Assembly (NCBI GenBank): GCA_021647535.1 | Contig: JAKIUO010000088.1 | Span: 1 to 12,272 of the forward strand | DNA length: 12,272 nucleotides | DNA from: Hyphomicrobiaceae bacterium | GTDB taxonomy: Bacteria > Pseudomonadota > Alphaproteobacteria > Rhizobiales > JAKIUO01 | Reading direction: 5' to 3' | Part shown: positions 5,280 to 12,272 of the stretch, piece by piece | How the letters are laid out: each line of letters starts with the position of its first letter | Numbering within the stretch: the stretch's first letter is position 1 | Notes under the pieces: generated by a model | What the model saw: the letters and a program-made list of their open reading frames with translations, nothing else | Databases searched by the model: none | Told to the model about the DNA's origin: nothing | Made by a program: the position numbers and the translations under genes

Positions 5280-8200
5280 CTAGGGCCCAGCAAAGGGATT
5301 CCAGTCAAATGATTTCTGGGGTGGAGGAGATTGTTGTTCTTGCTGCACAGGGGGGCTTTGTGTTTGTTGAGCCTGTTGTTCCAGTAATCTCAGTCTTTCT
5401 TGTTCTTTAAGCAATTTGGCCTGGGCCCGGCGTTCGGCTGCTTTTTTGGCAAATTGTTCATCGCGCTTGTGCAGTTTTTCCAGCAGATTTACATCATGCT
5501 CCATTTTCATCACTTTGAGATGCTGTTCCAGTGAACTGGTTTCTATTTTTGGCGTGAACTGGGCCAAATTATCAAGTGCCCCATTAAACAGAATGGTCAC
5601 GGGGGGCAGGTCAGGATATTTGGCCTGCGCCAGAGGCGAAATTGAAAGGCGAGAATTTGTGGTCATGGTCGCCAGTGTGATACTGGCATCAAGATCCAGT
5701 TTCGAATTGTTTTTTGAAGATTTGCTGGCCTTCAGCAACAAAGTGCCATCCTTGATGGTGAAATCTTCAGACAGGGACGAAAACGTGAATTCGCCATGTT
5801 GCAAATGGCGTTTAAAGCGCTCAGGAAAGGGGGCTTGATCTTCAGCCTGTTGCCAGACGGCCAGCTCATCATCAACAATATCGGCCAGCACTTTTGAGGA
5901 TAGATGATCGACTTTTCCATTGGAAAAATTAAGATGCCCGCTGCCATTGAGCAAGGAGGTCAGGCCCGATGGTCCAAGCCCGCGTCCCTCGAAATTAGCG
6001 CGCAGGGACAATTGCCCCTCAATGATTGGACTATCATCATATTTAAAAGGAGCCTGCTTCATCTGGGCCTTCGTGATCTGCACTTCACCCTTCATGACAG
6101 CGAGAGTTTTGGAGAGATCCAGCACGCCCTTGCTCTGCAAGCGCCCTTTCCACAATTGGCCACTCAGGGTGCTGATATTGATTTTCTGGTCTTTGATAGT
6201 GGCTGAAATTTCGCCTTTCTTGAGCACAAAACTGTTCCCCAGGCGCAGCCGGTCCGCCGTAATGAAGAGGCGCGCATCAAGCCCTTGCAGGCGTTTTGCC
6301 GTCAATCGACGATTATTGCCCAGGTTTTTGGGGGGGGCTTCAACATCTCCCACCGCATTTTGCAACTCATTGGCCAGTTGTAGAGCGCTGTTGACTGAGC
6401 CGCTGCTGCTTGTGCCGCGACCAGAGGTGAACCTGGTTTGGTTCGGTATTTCGAGCACGGGGGCAAACAAGGCGGCAAAATCAAGATTGCTGGCCAGCAA
6501 AGAGACATCGAGTTTGCGGCCCTTCGGCTTGAGCTCAAGCTTCACCTGGCCCTCGACTTCTGCTGAAGCGATTTTGCCCCTGATGTCCGTAAAAATATAG
6601 TTATCGTTGGCTTTGTCGATATGGGTGGCAAGCTCAAGGGAGCCGCTGGAGGGTACACGTCCAATATCAAGACCAATGAGGGCCAGTCCTGAGGTGAGAT
6701 CGACGGCACGCAGATGCGCAGAGCCCTGGAAGTTCAGGCTATTGTTTGCCCCTCCCAAAAGGCCGTCAAATCCGGCGACAACCTCTGGTGAGCTGAATTC
6801 AAAGCGGCTGTTAAGGCCGTTCTTTGGTAGACCTGCGGCGCTGAACCAGACTCGCGCTTTGCCGATTTTTCCCAACCCTGATGAGGGCAGGCCTGAGGAT
6901 GCAAGCCCTGAGGACGTGAGCGCTGATGGTTCCTCATCTAGCCAGGGGACGAGCTGGGACAACAGGGCGCGACCATCGCGATTGGAGAGGCTGCCGGTTA
7001 TTTCCAGCTGTTTGATCTGTCGTTGGCCATGTGTTGAAAACAGATGGCTGCCAAGAATACGATTATTGAGATTGACGTGGCTGCTGCCTGCGATGCCATT
7101 GACGCGAATATGAGCTTCTGATCCGGTTTTTTCATCAGTTTGCAGCATCAAAGCCAGGCGCAACGGGGTGAGCGAAGCGATCTGTTTTCTGGAAAGGTCT
7201 ATATTTTTGGAAAGGTCTGTGGCCTTGTCACTGGGTTGAAACCAGGAGATGAATTGTTGCAACTCATTATGGTCTTCAATATTGAGGGTCGCCACCAGCG
7301 TGCCGCTGGGATTGGTTTGAAGGTTGTTGAGTGCGCCATCAGCACGCAGACGCAGGCCGCTTTGCGAGCCAATGGAAAGCTCGTTGATTTGCAGACGCTT
7401 GTCCCCAAAGTAAAGATCAGCGACCAGATCGCGGCCATCAAAATCGGCCATCAGCAGGCGACCGGCCCGCAATTGCAGGCGCAGGTTACTTTTGTTGAAG
7501 ATGGACTCAAAGCCTTGATCAGCCGGACCATCGCTTTTTTGCCGGTCAAGCAGGCTGCCCACCAGTTCACGCATGGGAACGGGGCGTCCCAGCAGGGCGG
7601 TTGAATTGATTTCGCTGGTGGTCAGCTGGAGGTCGATCCGGCCCGGCTGAAATTTGTCCGAGCCAAAGCGTGCCTTGTGCCTGCTGGCTTCACCGCTAAA
7701 CGAAATACCTGCAATATCGCCAAACACGTTTTTCAAAGCGACCATATTATCGACCTGCAGGATATCGCCACGCAGGGTAAAGGGATGGGAGCGAATGGCG
7801 CTGATGCCGCCCTTCAATTGGCTTCCGGCGGCCCAGTTGACCAGATGACCAAGGCTCTGGCCGCGCAATATGCCATTGCCCGTGAATTTTGAATATTGCG
7901 AGGAGCCGTTAAATTCCCCATGCACTTCAAGCCTGTTATCACCAGGTAGATTGGCCGAGAGTCGTTTGACAACCAACCCGTCCTTGCTTTGCTGCATATG
8001 CAGATTGAAGTCTTGCACAAGGTCATTATTCAGTTTGATCTGGGCGATATTGATCGAGAAGCGGCCACTATCCACTTTCAGCGCCTGTTGGCGCAAACCG
8101 GCAAACAGTTTGCCGACGGTTTCTTCCAGAGAATTACCGACTTTTAGTCCGTCTTTGAGCTGGTCAACATCAATCAATCGGGCATTGAGTTGACCGTTAA

Positions 8201-9179
8201 GATCTATCAGGCCCTTGTTCCATGAGAGTTGTCCAAGGCCGGTCATGACCTGCGGGCGGTTTTTATGCACCATGGTAATCAGAATTTTGTCGAAACGCGC
8301 CCCGATACTGTTGGCCAGAATGGAGGTTTTGACTTCGATGGGTTTGGTGCGGCTGATCTTGACCTTGGAGCCGTTCTTGTCTGTTGATCTGCTTGCGGAT
8401 CGAAAGAACGGAAAGGTCGCCGAGATGACGCCGCTAATTGTTGGGTTGTTCTCAAGTTCAATGAGTTGCCCGTCAAAACCATAGCGCTGTCCGCCGCTTG
8501 ATGAACGCAACACCCCCTTGAAGCGCATTTTGGCTTTTTCATCAATGCTGCCGGTTGAAACGCGCAAGATCTGACGATCGCGCCCCTCGCCAATGGCACC
8601 TTCAAACTTGTAAGGACCTTTGAGCGAATTGGCGGAAAAATTGCCGTTGAGCTGTGACAGGTTTATTTTGCGCTCGGCCTGTTGATCGTCCCCAGCATGA
8701 TCTGTGCTGATGACCAGCGACCCATTTTTGATGGTCATGGATTGTAGGGAAATGGCGGTGGGCGTAAAAGAGCGGGCATTATTTGCAAAGCTGGTATGGC
8801 TCCAGTTACTCTTGCCGTTTTCATCAATGGCAAAGCGCAAGCGAGGGGTGTCGATTTCGATTTCGCGGACCTCGACGACGCCGCGCAGCAGGGGCGGGGC
8901 AGACAGCCAGAGACGAAAGGCATCCGCCTTGAGCAGGCTCGGGGCATCGGGGCCTGCACCTGGAGCGCTGACCGTAATATTTTCAAGACGCATATAGGGG
9001 GCGGGTAACAGGCGCAGATGCACATCTCCAGCGACTTTAAGCTGGCGTCCCAGCAAATTTGAAGCCTGCGCTTCAATCTGGCTTTTATATTGATTCCAGT
9101 CGATAAAATAGGGTGCCGCGAGCACACCAATAAGCAGCGCGATCACCAGACCGAGCAGGACTTGCACAAGATTGTTCAA
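5280..9179 (-). CDS. Very long AsmA-family protein
   Basis: A member of the AsmA/TamB/YhdP superfamily, envelope proteins thought to form elongated beta-rich channels for phospholipid transport between membranes. It has 1299 residues, comparable to YhdP or TamB and twice the length of E. coli AsmA. The start is TTG at 9179, with GGAGG about 6 bases upstream; the predicted N-terminus is a typical signal anchor (about residues 5-27, 'VLLGLVIALLIGVLAAPYFIDW') followed at once by the AsmA opening 'YKSQIEAQASNLLGRQLKVAGDVHLRLLPAPYMRLENI'-type sequence. The C-terminal AsmA region is visible as 'GLTSLLNGSGHLNFSNGKVDHL' at about 1090. The last 90 residues differ from the family norm: a charged coiled coil (about 1215-1272, rich in Lys, Glu, Arg, Leu, Gln) and a Gln/Pro-rich tail ending 'DWNPFAGP'. 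It follows aminopeptidase P by 49 bp on the same strand, suggesting co-transcription. Confidence 0.92.
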   Translation of the reverse strand: MNNLVQVLLGLVIALLIGVLAAPYFIDWNQYKSQIEAQASNLLGRQLKVAGDVHLRLLPAPYMRLENITVSAPGAGPDAPSLLKADAFRLWLSAPPLLRGVVEVREIEIDTPRLRFAIDENGKSNWSHTSFANNARSFTPTAISLQSMTIKNGSLVISTDHAGDDQQAERKINLSQLNGNFSANSLKGPYKFEGAIGEGRDRQILRVSTGSIDEKAKMRFKGVLRSSSGGQRYGFDGQLIELENNPTISGVISATFPFFRSASRSTDKNGSKVKISRTKPIEVKTSILANSIGARFDKILITMVHKNRPQVMTGLGQLSWNKGLIDLNGQLNARLIDVDQLKDGLKVGNSLEETVGKLFAGLRQQALKVDSGRFSINIAQIKLNNDLVQDFNLHMQQSKDGLVVKRLSANLPGDNRLEVHGEFNGSSQYSKFTGNGILRGQSLGHLVNWAAGSQLKGGISAIRSHPFTLRGDILQVDNMVALKNVFGDIAGISFSGEASRHKARFGSDKFQPGRIDLQLTTSEINSTALLGRPVPMRELVGSLLDRQKSDGPADQGFESIFNKSNLRLQLRAGRLLMADFDGRDLVADLYFGDKRLQINELSIGSQSGLRLRADGALNNLQTNPSGTLVATLNIEDHNELQQFISWFQPSDKATDLSKNIDLSRKQIASLTPLRLALMLQTDEKTGSEAHIRVNGIAGSSHVNLNNRILGSHLFSTHGQRQIKQLEITGSLSNRDGRALLSQLVPWLDEEPSALTSSGLASSGLPSSGLGKIGKARVWFSAAGLPKNGLNSRFEFSSPEVVAGFDGLLGGANNSLNFQGSAHLRAVDLTSGLALIGLDIGRVPSSGSLELATHIDKANDNYIFTDIRGKIASAEVEGQVKLELKPKGRKLDVSLLASNLDFAALFAPVLEIPNQTRFTSGRGTSSSGSVNSALQLANELQNAVGDVEAPPKNLGNNRRLTAKRLQGLDARLFITADRLRLGNSFVLKKGEISATIKDQKINISTLSGQLWKGRLQSKGVLDLSKTLAVMKGEVQITKAQMKQAPFKYDDSPIIEGQLSLRANFEGRGLGPSGLTSLLNGSGHLNFSNGKVDHLSSKVLADIVDDELAVWQQAEDQAPFPERFKRHLQHGEFTFSSLSEDFTIKDGTLLLKASKSSKNNSKLDLDASITLATMTTNSRLSISPLAQAKYPDLPPVTILFNGALDNLAQFTPKIETSSLEQHLKVMKMEHDVNLLEKLHKRDEQFAKKAAERRAQAKLLKEQERLRLLEQQAQQTQSPPVQQEQQSPPPQKSFDWNPFAGP
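6330..6337. repeat. Eight-base G/C homopolymer inside the AsmA-like gene
   Basis: Eight G on the plus strand, flanked by five T; on the coding strand this is C8 followed by A5 and reads Ala-Pro-Pro-Lys. It is intact in frame in this sequence. A tract this long can slip during replication or be miscounted in sequencing. Confidence 0.6.
6873..6917 (-). repeat. Three 15-bp in-frame repeats (TSSGL-ASSGL-PSSGL) in the AsmA-like gene
   Basis: Three adjacent five-codon units encode Thr/Ala/Pro-Ser-Ser-Gly-Leu. The units keep the reading frame, so copy number could change without breaking the protein. It lies in a Ser-rich linker after 'LDEEPSAL', between beta-rich segments. Confidence 0.65.
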
Positions 9180-9228
9180 CGATCCCTCCGATCATCAGAC
9201 TGCAGCTAGGGGGTATCATAGCATTTTT

Positions 9229-11076
9229 TTACGCTGAGGGAAGTTTTGTGGCACGTGCGAGCCATTTTTGTTCTTTATCCGTTTCGAGAAGCGGGGAAAT
9301 ATGGCGACGCACCTGCTGGTGATAGGTTTTAAGCCAGGAAATTTCGTCTTTGCCGAGCATGTCAAAGTCGATGAGCGACTGGTCAAGCGGCACTTGTGTC
9401 AAGGTGTCAAAGCCCATCATGGGGCGATCGCCGCCTTTTGGTATTTCGAGGGGGGTCACCAGCACCAGATTTTCGATGCGGATGCCATAGCTGCCGGTTT
9501 TGTAAAACCCCGGTTCATTGGAGACGATCATGCCGGGTTTGAACGGGCTCATCGCCATGCGTGAAATACCTTGCGGGCCTTCATGAACGCCAAGATAAGC
9601 GCCAACGCCATGGCCGGTGCCGTGGTCATAATCGAGCCCCGCCTTCCACAAGGCCATGCGCGCCAGCCCATCCAGATCAACCCCCCTGGCGCCCGCCGGA
9701 AAACGAGCGGTGGCAATATTGATGTGTCCTTTTAGAACCAGCGTAAAATGGCGACGCATGACCTTTGTTGGCGTGCCAATGGCGATTGTACGGGTGATAT
9801 CGGTGGTGCCATCAAGATATTGCCCTCCAGAATCAACCAGATAAAGGGACTTTTGCCGCAGGGGCCGGTTGCTTTTTTCATCAACGCAATAGTGGACAAT
9901 CGCGCCGTTTGGTCCAGATCCCGAAATGGTCTCAAAGCTGATATCTTTGAGCTTGCCGGTGTCATTGCGAAAGCTTTCCAGTTGGCGTGCGGCACTGATT
10001 TCATCAACACCGTTCGCAACATTGTCTTCCAGCCAGCACAAAAAACGACAGACCGCTGCGCCGTCACGAATATGAGCGGCGCGTGCACCCTCGATCTCGA
10101 TCTTGTTCTTGATGGCTTTGGGCAGGGTACAGGGGTCGCTGGCGTGGATGATTTCAAGGTTTTTATGGGTTGAGAGGCGATCATGAAACCAGCTATTTGT
10201 ACGCGCCGGGTCAAGGGCAATGGGGCCTTTGGTGTTGGCCAGCGCCAGAATGCTTTGTTCAAGCTTGTCCATGGGCGTCAGTTTGGCTATTTCACGCAGT
10301 TTTTTAGAAACAGCTGTCGAGAGCTTTTGCGGATCTATAATGAGCTCGGGTTTTTTGCGCGCATGGAGGAGGACATAGGACAGGGCCAGCGGCGTGTGCG
10401 GCACATCCTTGCCCCGGATATTGAACAGCCAGGCGATGCTCGCTTGATCGGTGAGCAAAAAGGCGGCCTGCTTTTTTTCCTCTAACTGTTTTTGCAAGGT
10501 GGCGATTTTATCGCTGGCCTTTTGACCGGCATATTTGAGCGGGTGCAGCGACACCGGGGTCTGTGGTTCTTTCGGGCGATCCTGCCAGATCGCATCAACA
10601 AGATTTTCGTCAACCGGCACGAACTCACATTGAGGATGACTGGCTGCGACTTTATCTTGCAGGCCCTTGAGCACTTTAATGGTCAAAAGGCGCGGATCAT
10701 AGCCAATACGTTTTTTGGGGGGGGAGCGTCTGGGGCCTTCAAGCTGCGTGGCGATCCAGTCAGCCGGCGCATTTTGCGGCACCTGCAAGGGCTCCATCAG
10801 ATCAAGGTCAATTTCGTTTTTGACCTGCAAGGTGTAGCGTCCATCAATAAAAATGGCGGCCTTGGTGCGCAAGATCACCGCCAGCCCTGCGGACCCGGAA
10901 AAACCGGTGAGCCAGTGCAGGCGCTTGTTGCAGGCGGGCAGATATTCATTTTGAAACTCGTCGCCATGGGGCACAAGATAACCGTCAAGATCAAGCGTCT
11001 TGAGACGTTTTCGAAGGTCTTTCAACCGTTGCGCAACATAAGCGGTTTGCGACTGTTTTTGAAAATTTTGATGCAT
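9229..11076 (-). CDS. Aminopeptidase P family (Xaa-Pro aminopeptidase, M24B)
   Basis: A cytoplasmic metalloenzyme that releases the N-terminal residue from peptides whose second residue is proline. It has 615 residues from the chosen start at ATG 11076; a GTG at 11109 adds 11 residues that do not look native. It has the three-domain layout of the long (eukaryote-like XPNPEP1) form: two creatinase-like N-terminal domains (about 15-150, with 'YLVPHGDEFQNEYLPACNKR', and 150-325) and the catalytic pita-bread domain (about 325-560). The five dinuclear metal ligands are all present: Asp415 ('LVDSG'), Asp426 ('DGTTDITRT'), His489 ('GTGHGVGAYLGVHEGP'), Glu521 ('SNEPGFY') and Glu535 ('IRIENLVLV'). The substrate-site 'GSGPNGAIVHY' is also seen. 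A C-terminal extension with 'EISWLKTYHQQV' is typical. It is the first gene of the minus-strand block with AsmA; prmA is often its neighbour in related genomes. Confidence 0.95.
   Translation of the reverse strand: MHQNFQKQSQTAYVAQRLKDLRKRLKTLDLDGYLVPHGDEFQNEYLPACNKRLHWLTGFSGSAGLAVILRTKAAIFIDGRYTLQVKNEIDLDLMEPLQVPQNAPADWIATQLEGPRRSPPKKRIGYDPRLLTIKVLKGLQDKVAASHPQCEFVPVDENLVDAIWQDRPKEPQTPVSLHPLKYAGQKASDKIATLQKQLEEKKQAAFLLTDQASIAWLFNIRGKDVPHTPLALSYVLLHARKKPELIIDPQKLSTAVSKKLREIAKLTPMDKLEQSILALANTKGPIALDPARTNSWFHDRLSTHKNLEIIHASDPCTLPKAIKNKIEIEGARAAHIRDGAAVCRFLCWLEDNVANGVDEISAARQLESFRNDTGKLKDISFETISGSGPNGAIVHYCVDEKSNRPLRQKSLYLVDSGGQYLDGTTDITRTIAIGTPTKVMRRHFTLVLKGHINIATARFPAGARGVDLDGLARMALWKAGLDYDHGTGHGVGAYLGVHEGPQGISRMAMSPFKPGMIVSNEPGFYKTGSYGIRIENLVLVTPLEIPKGGDRPMMGFDTLTQVPLDQSLIDFDMLGKDEISWLKTYHQQVRRHISPLLETDKEQKWLARATKLPSA
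10717..10724. repeat. Eight-base G/C homopolymer inside the aminopeptidase P gene
   Basis: Eight G on the plus strand preceded by six T; on the coding strand this is C8 followed by A6 and reads Ser-Pro-Pro-Lys-Lys. The frame is intact here. It is nearly the same motif as the tract at 6330 in the neighbouring AsmA-like gene. Confidence 0.6.
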
Positions 11077-11236
11077 GTTTCTTTCATAGAGCCTGCGGCA
11101 GCAGAACACAATAAGAGAAGCCCGGGAAAACAGGGCCTTTTGTGAAGAATGCGCCGTATACAGCTCGGCGTGACGTTTGAAGGATGTCTTAATGAGCTAT
11201 GCATTTTATGCATGTCTGAACTGCGTCTAACGATCT

Positions 11237-11315
11237 ATCTCAAAAAAAATGAGATGATATAGTATTTGTAAACGTGGATCTGATATCTTCATGGCAACCC
11301 CAGAGTAAAGTGGGG
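11237..11315 (+). promoter_or_regulatory. Two small hairpins upstream of the small DUF1127-like gene
   Basis: The 267-bp region between the divergent aminopeptidase P and small-protein genes (11077-11343) holds ATCTCA/TGAGAT (11237-11242 and 11250-11255, A7 loop) and CCCCA/TGGGG (11298-11302 and 11311-11315, 8-base loop). The second ends about 17 bases before the RBS AAGGA of the gene at 11344 and could affect its translation. A further ATGCAT pair lies near 11200. Stems are short and the role is speculative. I found no convincing promoter. Confidence 0.25.
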
Positions 11316-11343
11316 AATAGTGGAGAGTAAAAAGGATATTATT

Positions 11344-11592
11344 ATGTGTTTCCAGACAAATGTTGAGAAGAACTATGCTGAACAAGAAGTAAATCGTCAG
11401 ATTTGCGCGCGTGGATGGCAGGACTATATGATGGAAACACAGTTTTTTCTTGGTGATGAGCGAGTGAATGATTGCCTGAAGCGTCTGGATGTCCCACAAT
11501 TGGTCAAACTGGGTCTGAGCAATGCCGATATGCTGAACCTTCACAAGCCAGTACTTGCCGATGAAGCCGAACTTGTTAAGCTGGCAGCCTAA
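11344..11592 (+). CDS. Small protein with faint DUF1127/YjiS-like C-terminus
   Basis: An 82-residue soluble protein, not firmly recognised. The start ATG 11344 is preferred over the in-frame GTG at 11320 because AAGGA (11332-11336) lies 7 bases before it. The C-terminal stretch 'CLKRLDVPQLVKLGLSNADMLN' (about residues 44-65) follows the pattern of DUF1127 proteins, where 'LxxLDDRxLxDIGLSRxDI' is typical; the usual basic residues of that family are fewer here, so it may be a divergent member or a chance match. DUF1127 proteins in alphaproteobacteria have been linked to RNA binding and nutrient or stress responses, but that cannot be transferred on this evidence. There are no signal peptide or membrane segments. 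Two cysteines early (Cys2 and Cys20 region) and one at Cys44 are noted. It converges on the prmA fragment 34 bp away. The gene has a normal RBS and composition. Confidence 0.7.
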   Translation: MCFQTNVEKNYAEQEVNRQICARGWQDYMMETQFFLGDERVNDCLKRLDVPQLVKLGLSNADMLNLHKPVLADEAELVKLAA

Positions 11593-11626
11593 ACAAGATC
11601 TGTTCTTGAACCTTGTTCCGGTTTTT
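11592..11626 (+). terminator. Weak candidate terminator between convergent genes
   Basis: AACAAG (11592-11597) can pair with CTTGTT (11612-11617) around a 14-base loop that itself contains GTTCTTGAAC, and five T follow at 11622-11626. It occupies the whole gap between the small gene and prmA. The stem is weak, so this is a suggestion only. Confidence 0.22.
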
Positions 11627-12043
11627 CTACTTGAAACGCAGAATAAGCGTCATCCATTCATCAAGCGGCAAGCGCTTGACCAGATGAAAGCCCTGGCTCT
11701 TGTAGCGGGCTTCAATGGCTCTGGACTGGGTGCGCAAAAGGCCTGAAAGAATGAGATGCCCTCTTGGCCGCAGAGCCTTTTTGAGTGCCGGTGCCAGGAA
11801 TAAAAGGGGCGCCGCCAATATATTGGCGATGAGCAAATCATAAGGGGCATTTTTCTGGAGCTTGCGGTGCGCGAGACCAGAAGCTTCAATGACTTCAAGC
11901 AAAGGGCCGACCTCATTGAGAGCGGCGTTGTCGAGGGCCGTTTTGACGCTGATCGGATCAATATCGCTGGCCACAATTGCGCGGCGTAGTGATCTGGCGG
12001 CGGCAATGGCCAACAGACCTGATCCCGTCCCAAGGTCCAGCAC
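11627..12043 (-). CDS. prmA: Ribosomal protein L11 methyltransferase, C-terminal half only
   Basis: PrmA trimethylates ribosomal protein L11 using S-adenosylmethionine. The visible 139 residues are the Rossmann-like methyltransferase domain: motif I 'VLDLGTGSGLLAIAAARS', 'VASDIDPISVKTALDNAALN' (acidic loop binding the cofactor ribose), the catalytic-site 'YDLLIANILAAPLLFLAPALKK' and the closing 'GHLILSGLLRTQSRAIEARYKSQGF', ending normally at TAG 11627-11629. A full PrmA is about 290-300 residues, so the N-terminal L11-recognition domain and linker (about 150 residues, including the usual 'GTGxHxTT' segment just before motif I) are absent. Upstream the frame stays open only to 12058 and then meets TAA at 12059-12061, in sequence that looks unrelated. 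The GTG at 12043 is the valine of motif I and is unlikely to be a real start. The fragment as shown would not make a working enzyme. Confidence 0.88.
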   Translation of the reverse strand: MLDLGTGSGLLAIAAARSLRRAIVASDIDPISVKTALDNAALNEVGPLLEVIEASGLAHRKLQKNAPYDLLIANILAAPLLFLAPALKKALRPRGHLILSGLLRTQSRAIEARYKSQGFHLVKRLPLDEWMTLILRFK

Positions 12044-12045
12044 TT

Positions 12046-12272
12046 TTTGATATTGAGATTAAGCCTGTGGCGAAAAACTTCTTTCAGATTGGTGGAGATT
12101 TGAGGATCCAGAAATTGATGATTGCTGCTTATATTCGTTTTGGAGGCGAGAATGAAGGGGTTAGAAAAGTTTCACTTGCGATGTTTAATCTAATTCATGC
12201 CGGACCACGAAATGAGAAGAGAAATATTGTTGTTAATGATGAAATTCTCCTCAATTGCATTATCGATTATGG
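12046..12272 (+). CDS. Unrecognised partial reading frame in AT-rich DNA at the right edge
   Basis: This frame is open from 11953 to the window end, but only the part from about 12046 looks like native protein, because the bases before it are antisense to conserved prmA. It has no plausible start codon or RBS, so both ends are missing. The 75 residues begin 'FDIEIKPVAKNFFQIGGDLR', include 'AAYIRFGGENEGVRKVSL' and 'FNLIHAGPRNEKRNIVV', and end within the frame. The mix of hydrophobic and charged residues is normal for a folded soluble protein, and the minus strand has stops in all frames here. GC is about 38%, clearly below the rest of the window. I do not recognise the family. Confidence 0.38.

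Noticed and set aside
9180..9228. Possible terminator between aminopeptidase P and the AsmA-like gene
   Set aside because: There is an A-run (T on the plus strand) but no convincing stem; the 49-bp gap is better read as an intra-operon spacer.
10492..11145. A 217-codon plus-strand open frame opposite aminopeptidase P
   Set aside because: The minus-strand frame carries the conserved N-terminal domain of aminopeptidase P; the plus frame is its shadow.
1..12272. CRISPR array, tRNA, rRNA, integrase or insertion sequence
   Set aside because: No regularly spaced repeats, cloverleaf-type sequence, rRNA-like sequence or transposase motifs were found on reading the window.

Overview
The window looks like a piece of an alphaproteobacterial chromosome of moderate GC, most likely Hyphomicrobiales or a close relative. 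The evidence is a small membrane protein with the DUF1467 signature, a lytic transglycosylase with a C-terminal SPOR-type motif, a very long AsmA-like protein, a three-domain aminopeptidase P next to prmA, and an anti-sigma-like protein with the 'GADPSRW' opening seen in alphaproteobacteria. There are no tRNA or rRNA genes, insertion sequences or CRISPR arrays that I can see.

Layout. (1) Positions 1 to about 360 hold a GC-rich (about 65% in the part counted) fragment of a plus-strand gene. Its best match by eye is the C-terminal domain of Pvc16/DUF4255-type proteins of contractile injection systems. It runs head-on into (2) a minus-strand lytic transglycosylase (210-1430), whose catalytic domain is intact but whose SPOR domain breaks off after about 25 residues. 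(3) Positions 1645-4104 form a tight plus-strand operon: a periplasmic four-EF-hand protein with a collagen-like tail, an ECF sigma factor, a one-TM anti-sigma-like protein, and a one-TM periplasmic sensor of the CnrX/CpxP type. The last three genes overlap by ATGA. (4) An orphan lipoprotein follows (4247-4663), then a 208-bp structured palindromic element (4683-4890). (5) A minus-strand block contains aminopeptidase P (9229-11076), AsmA-like protein (5280-9179) and DUF1467 protein (4920-5183). (6) A small plus-strand protein faintly like DUF1127/YjiS (11344-11592) converges on (7) the C-terminal half of prmA (11627-12043). (8) From about 12046 the sequence becomes AT-rich (about 38% GC) and carries an unrelated plus-strand open frame with no start.

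How the genes work together. The 1645-4104 operon is the most interesting unit. Its order suggests an envelope signalling circuit: a periplasmic sensor and a membrane anti-sigma factor hold an ECF sigma factor, and the first gene supplies a cation-binding periplasmic protein. It resembles the CnrYXH metal-responsive arrangement with an EF-hand protein added. The minus-strand genes look like housekeeping and envelope functions.

Caution. Both ends of the window break a conserved gene (SPOR domain on the left, prmA on the right), and the flanking DNA differs in composition and coding strand. This may be genuine rearrangement, but chimeric assembly or amplification is at least as likely and should be tested before interpreting the end fragments.
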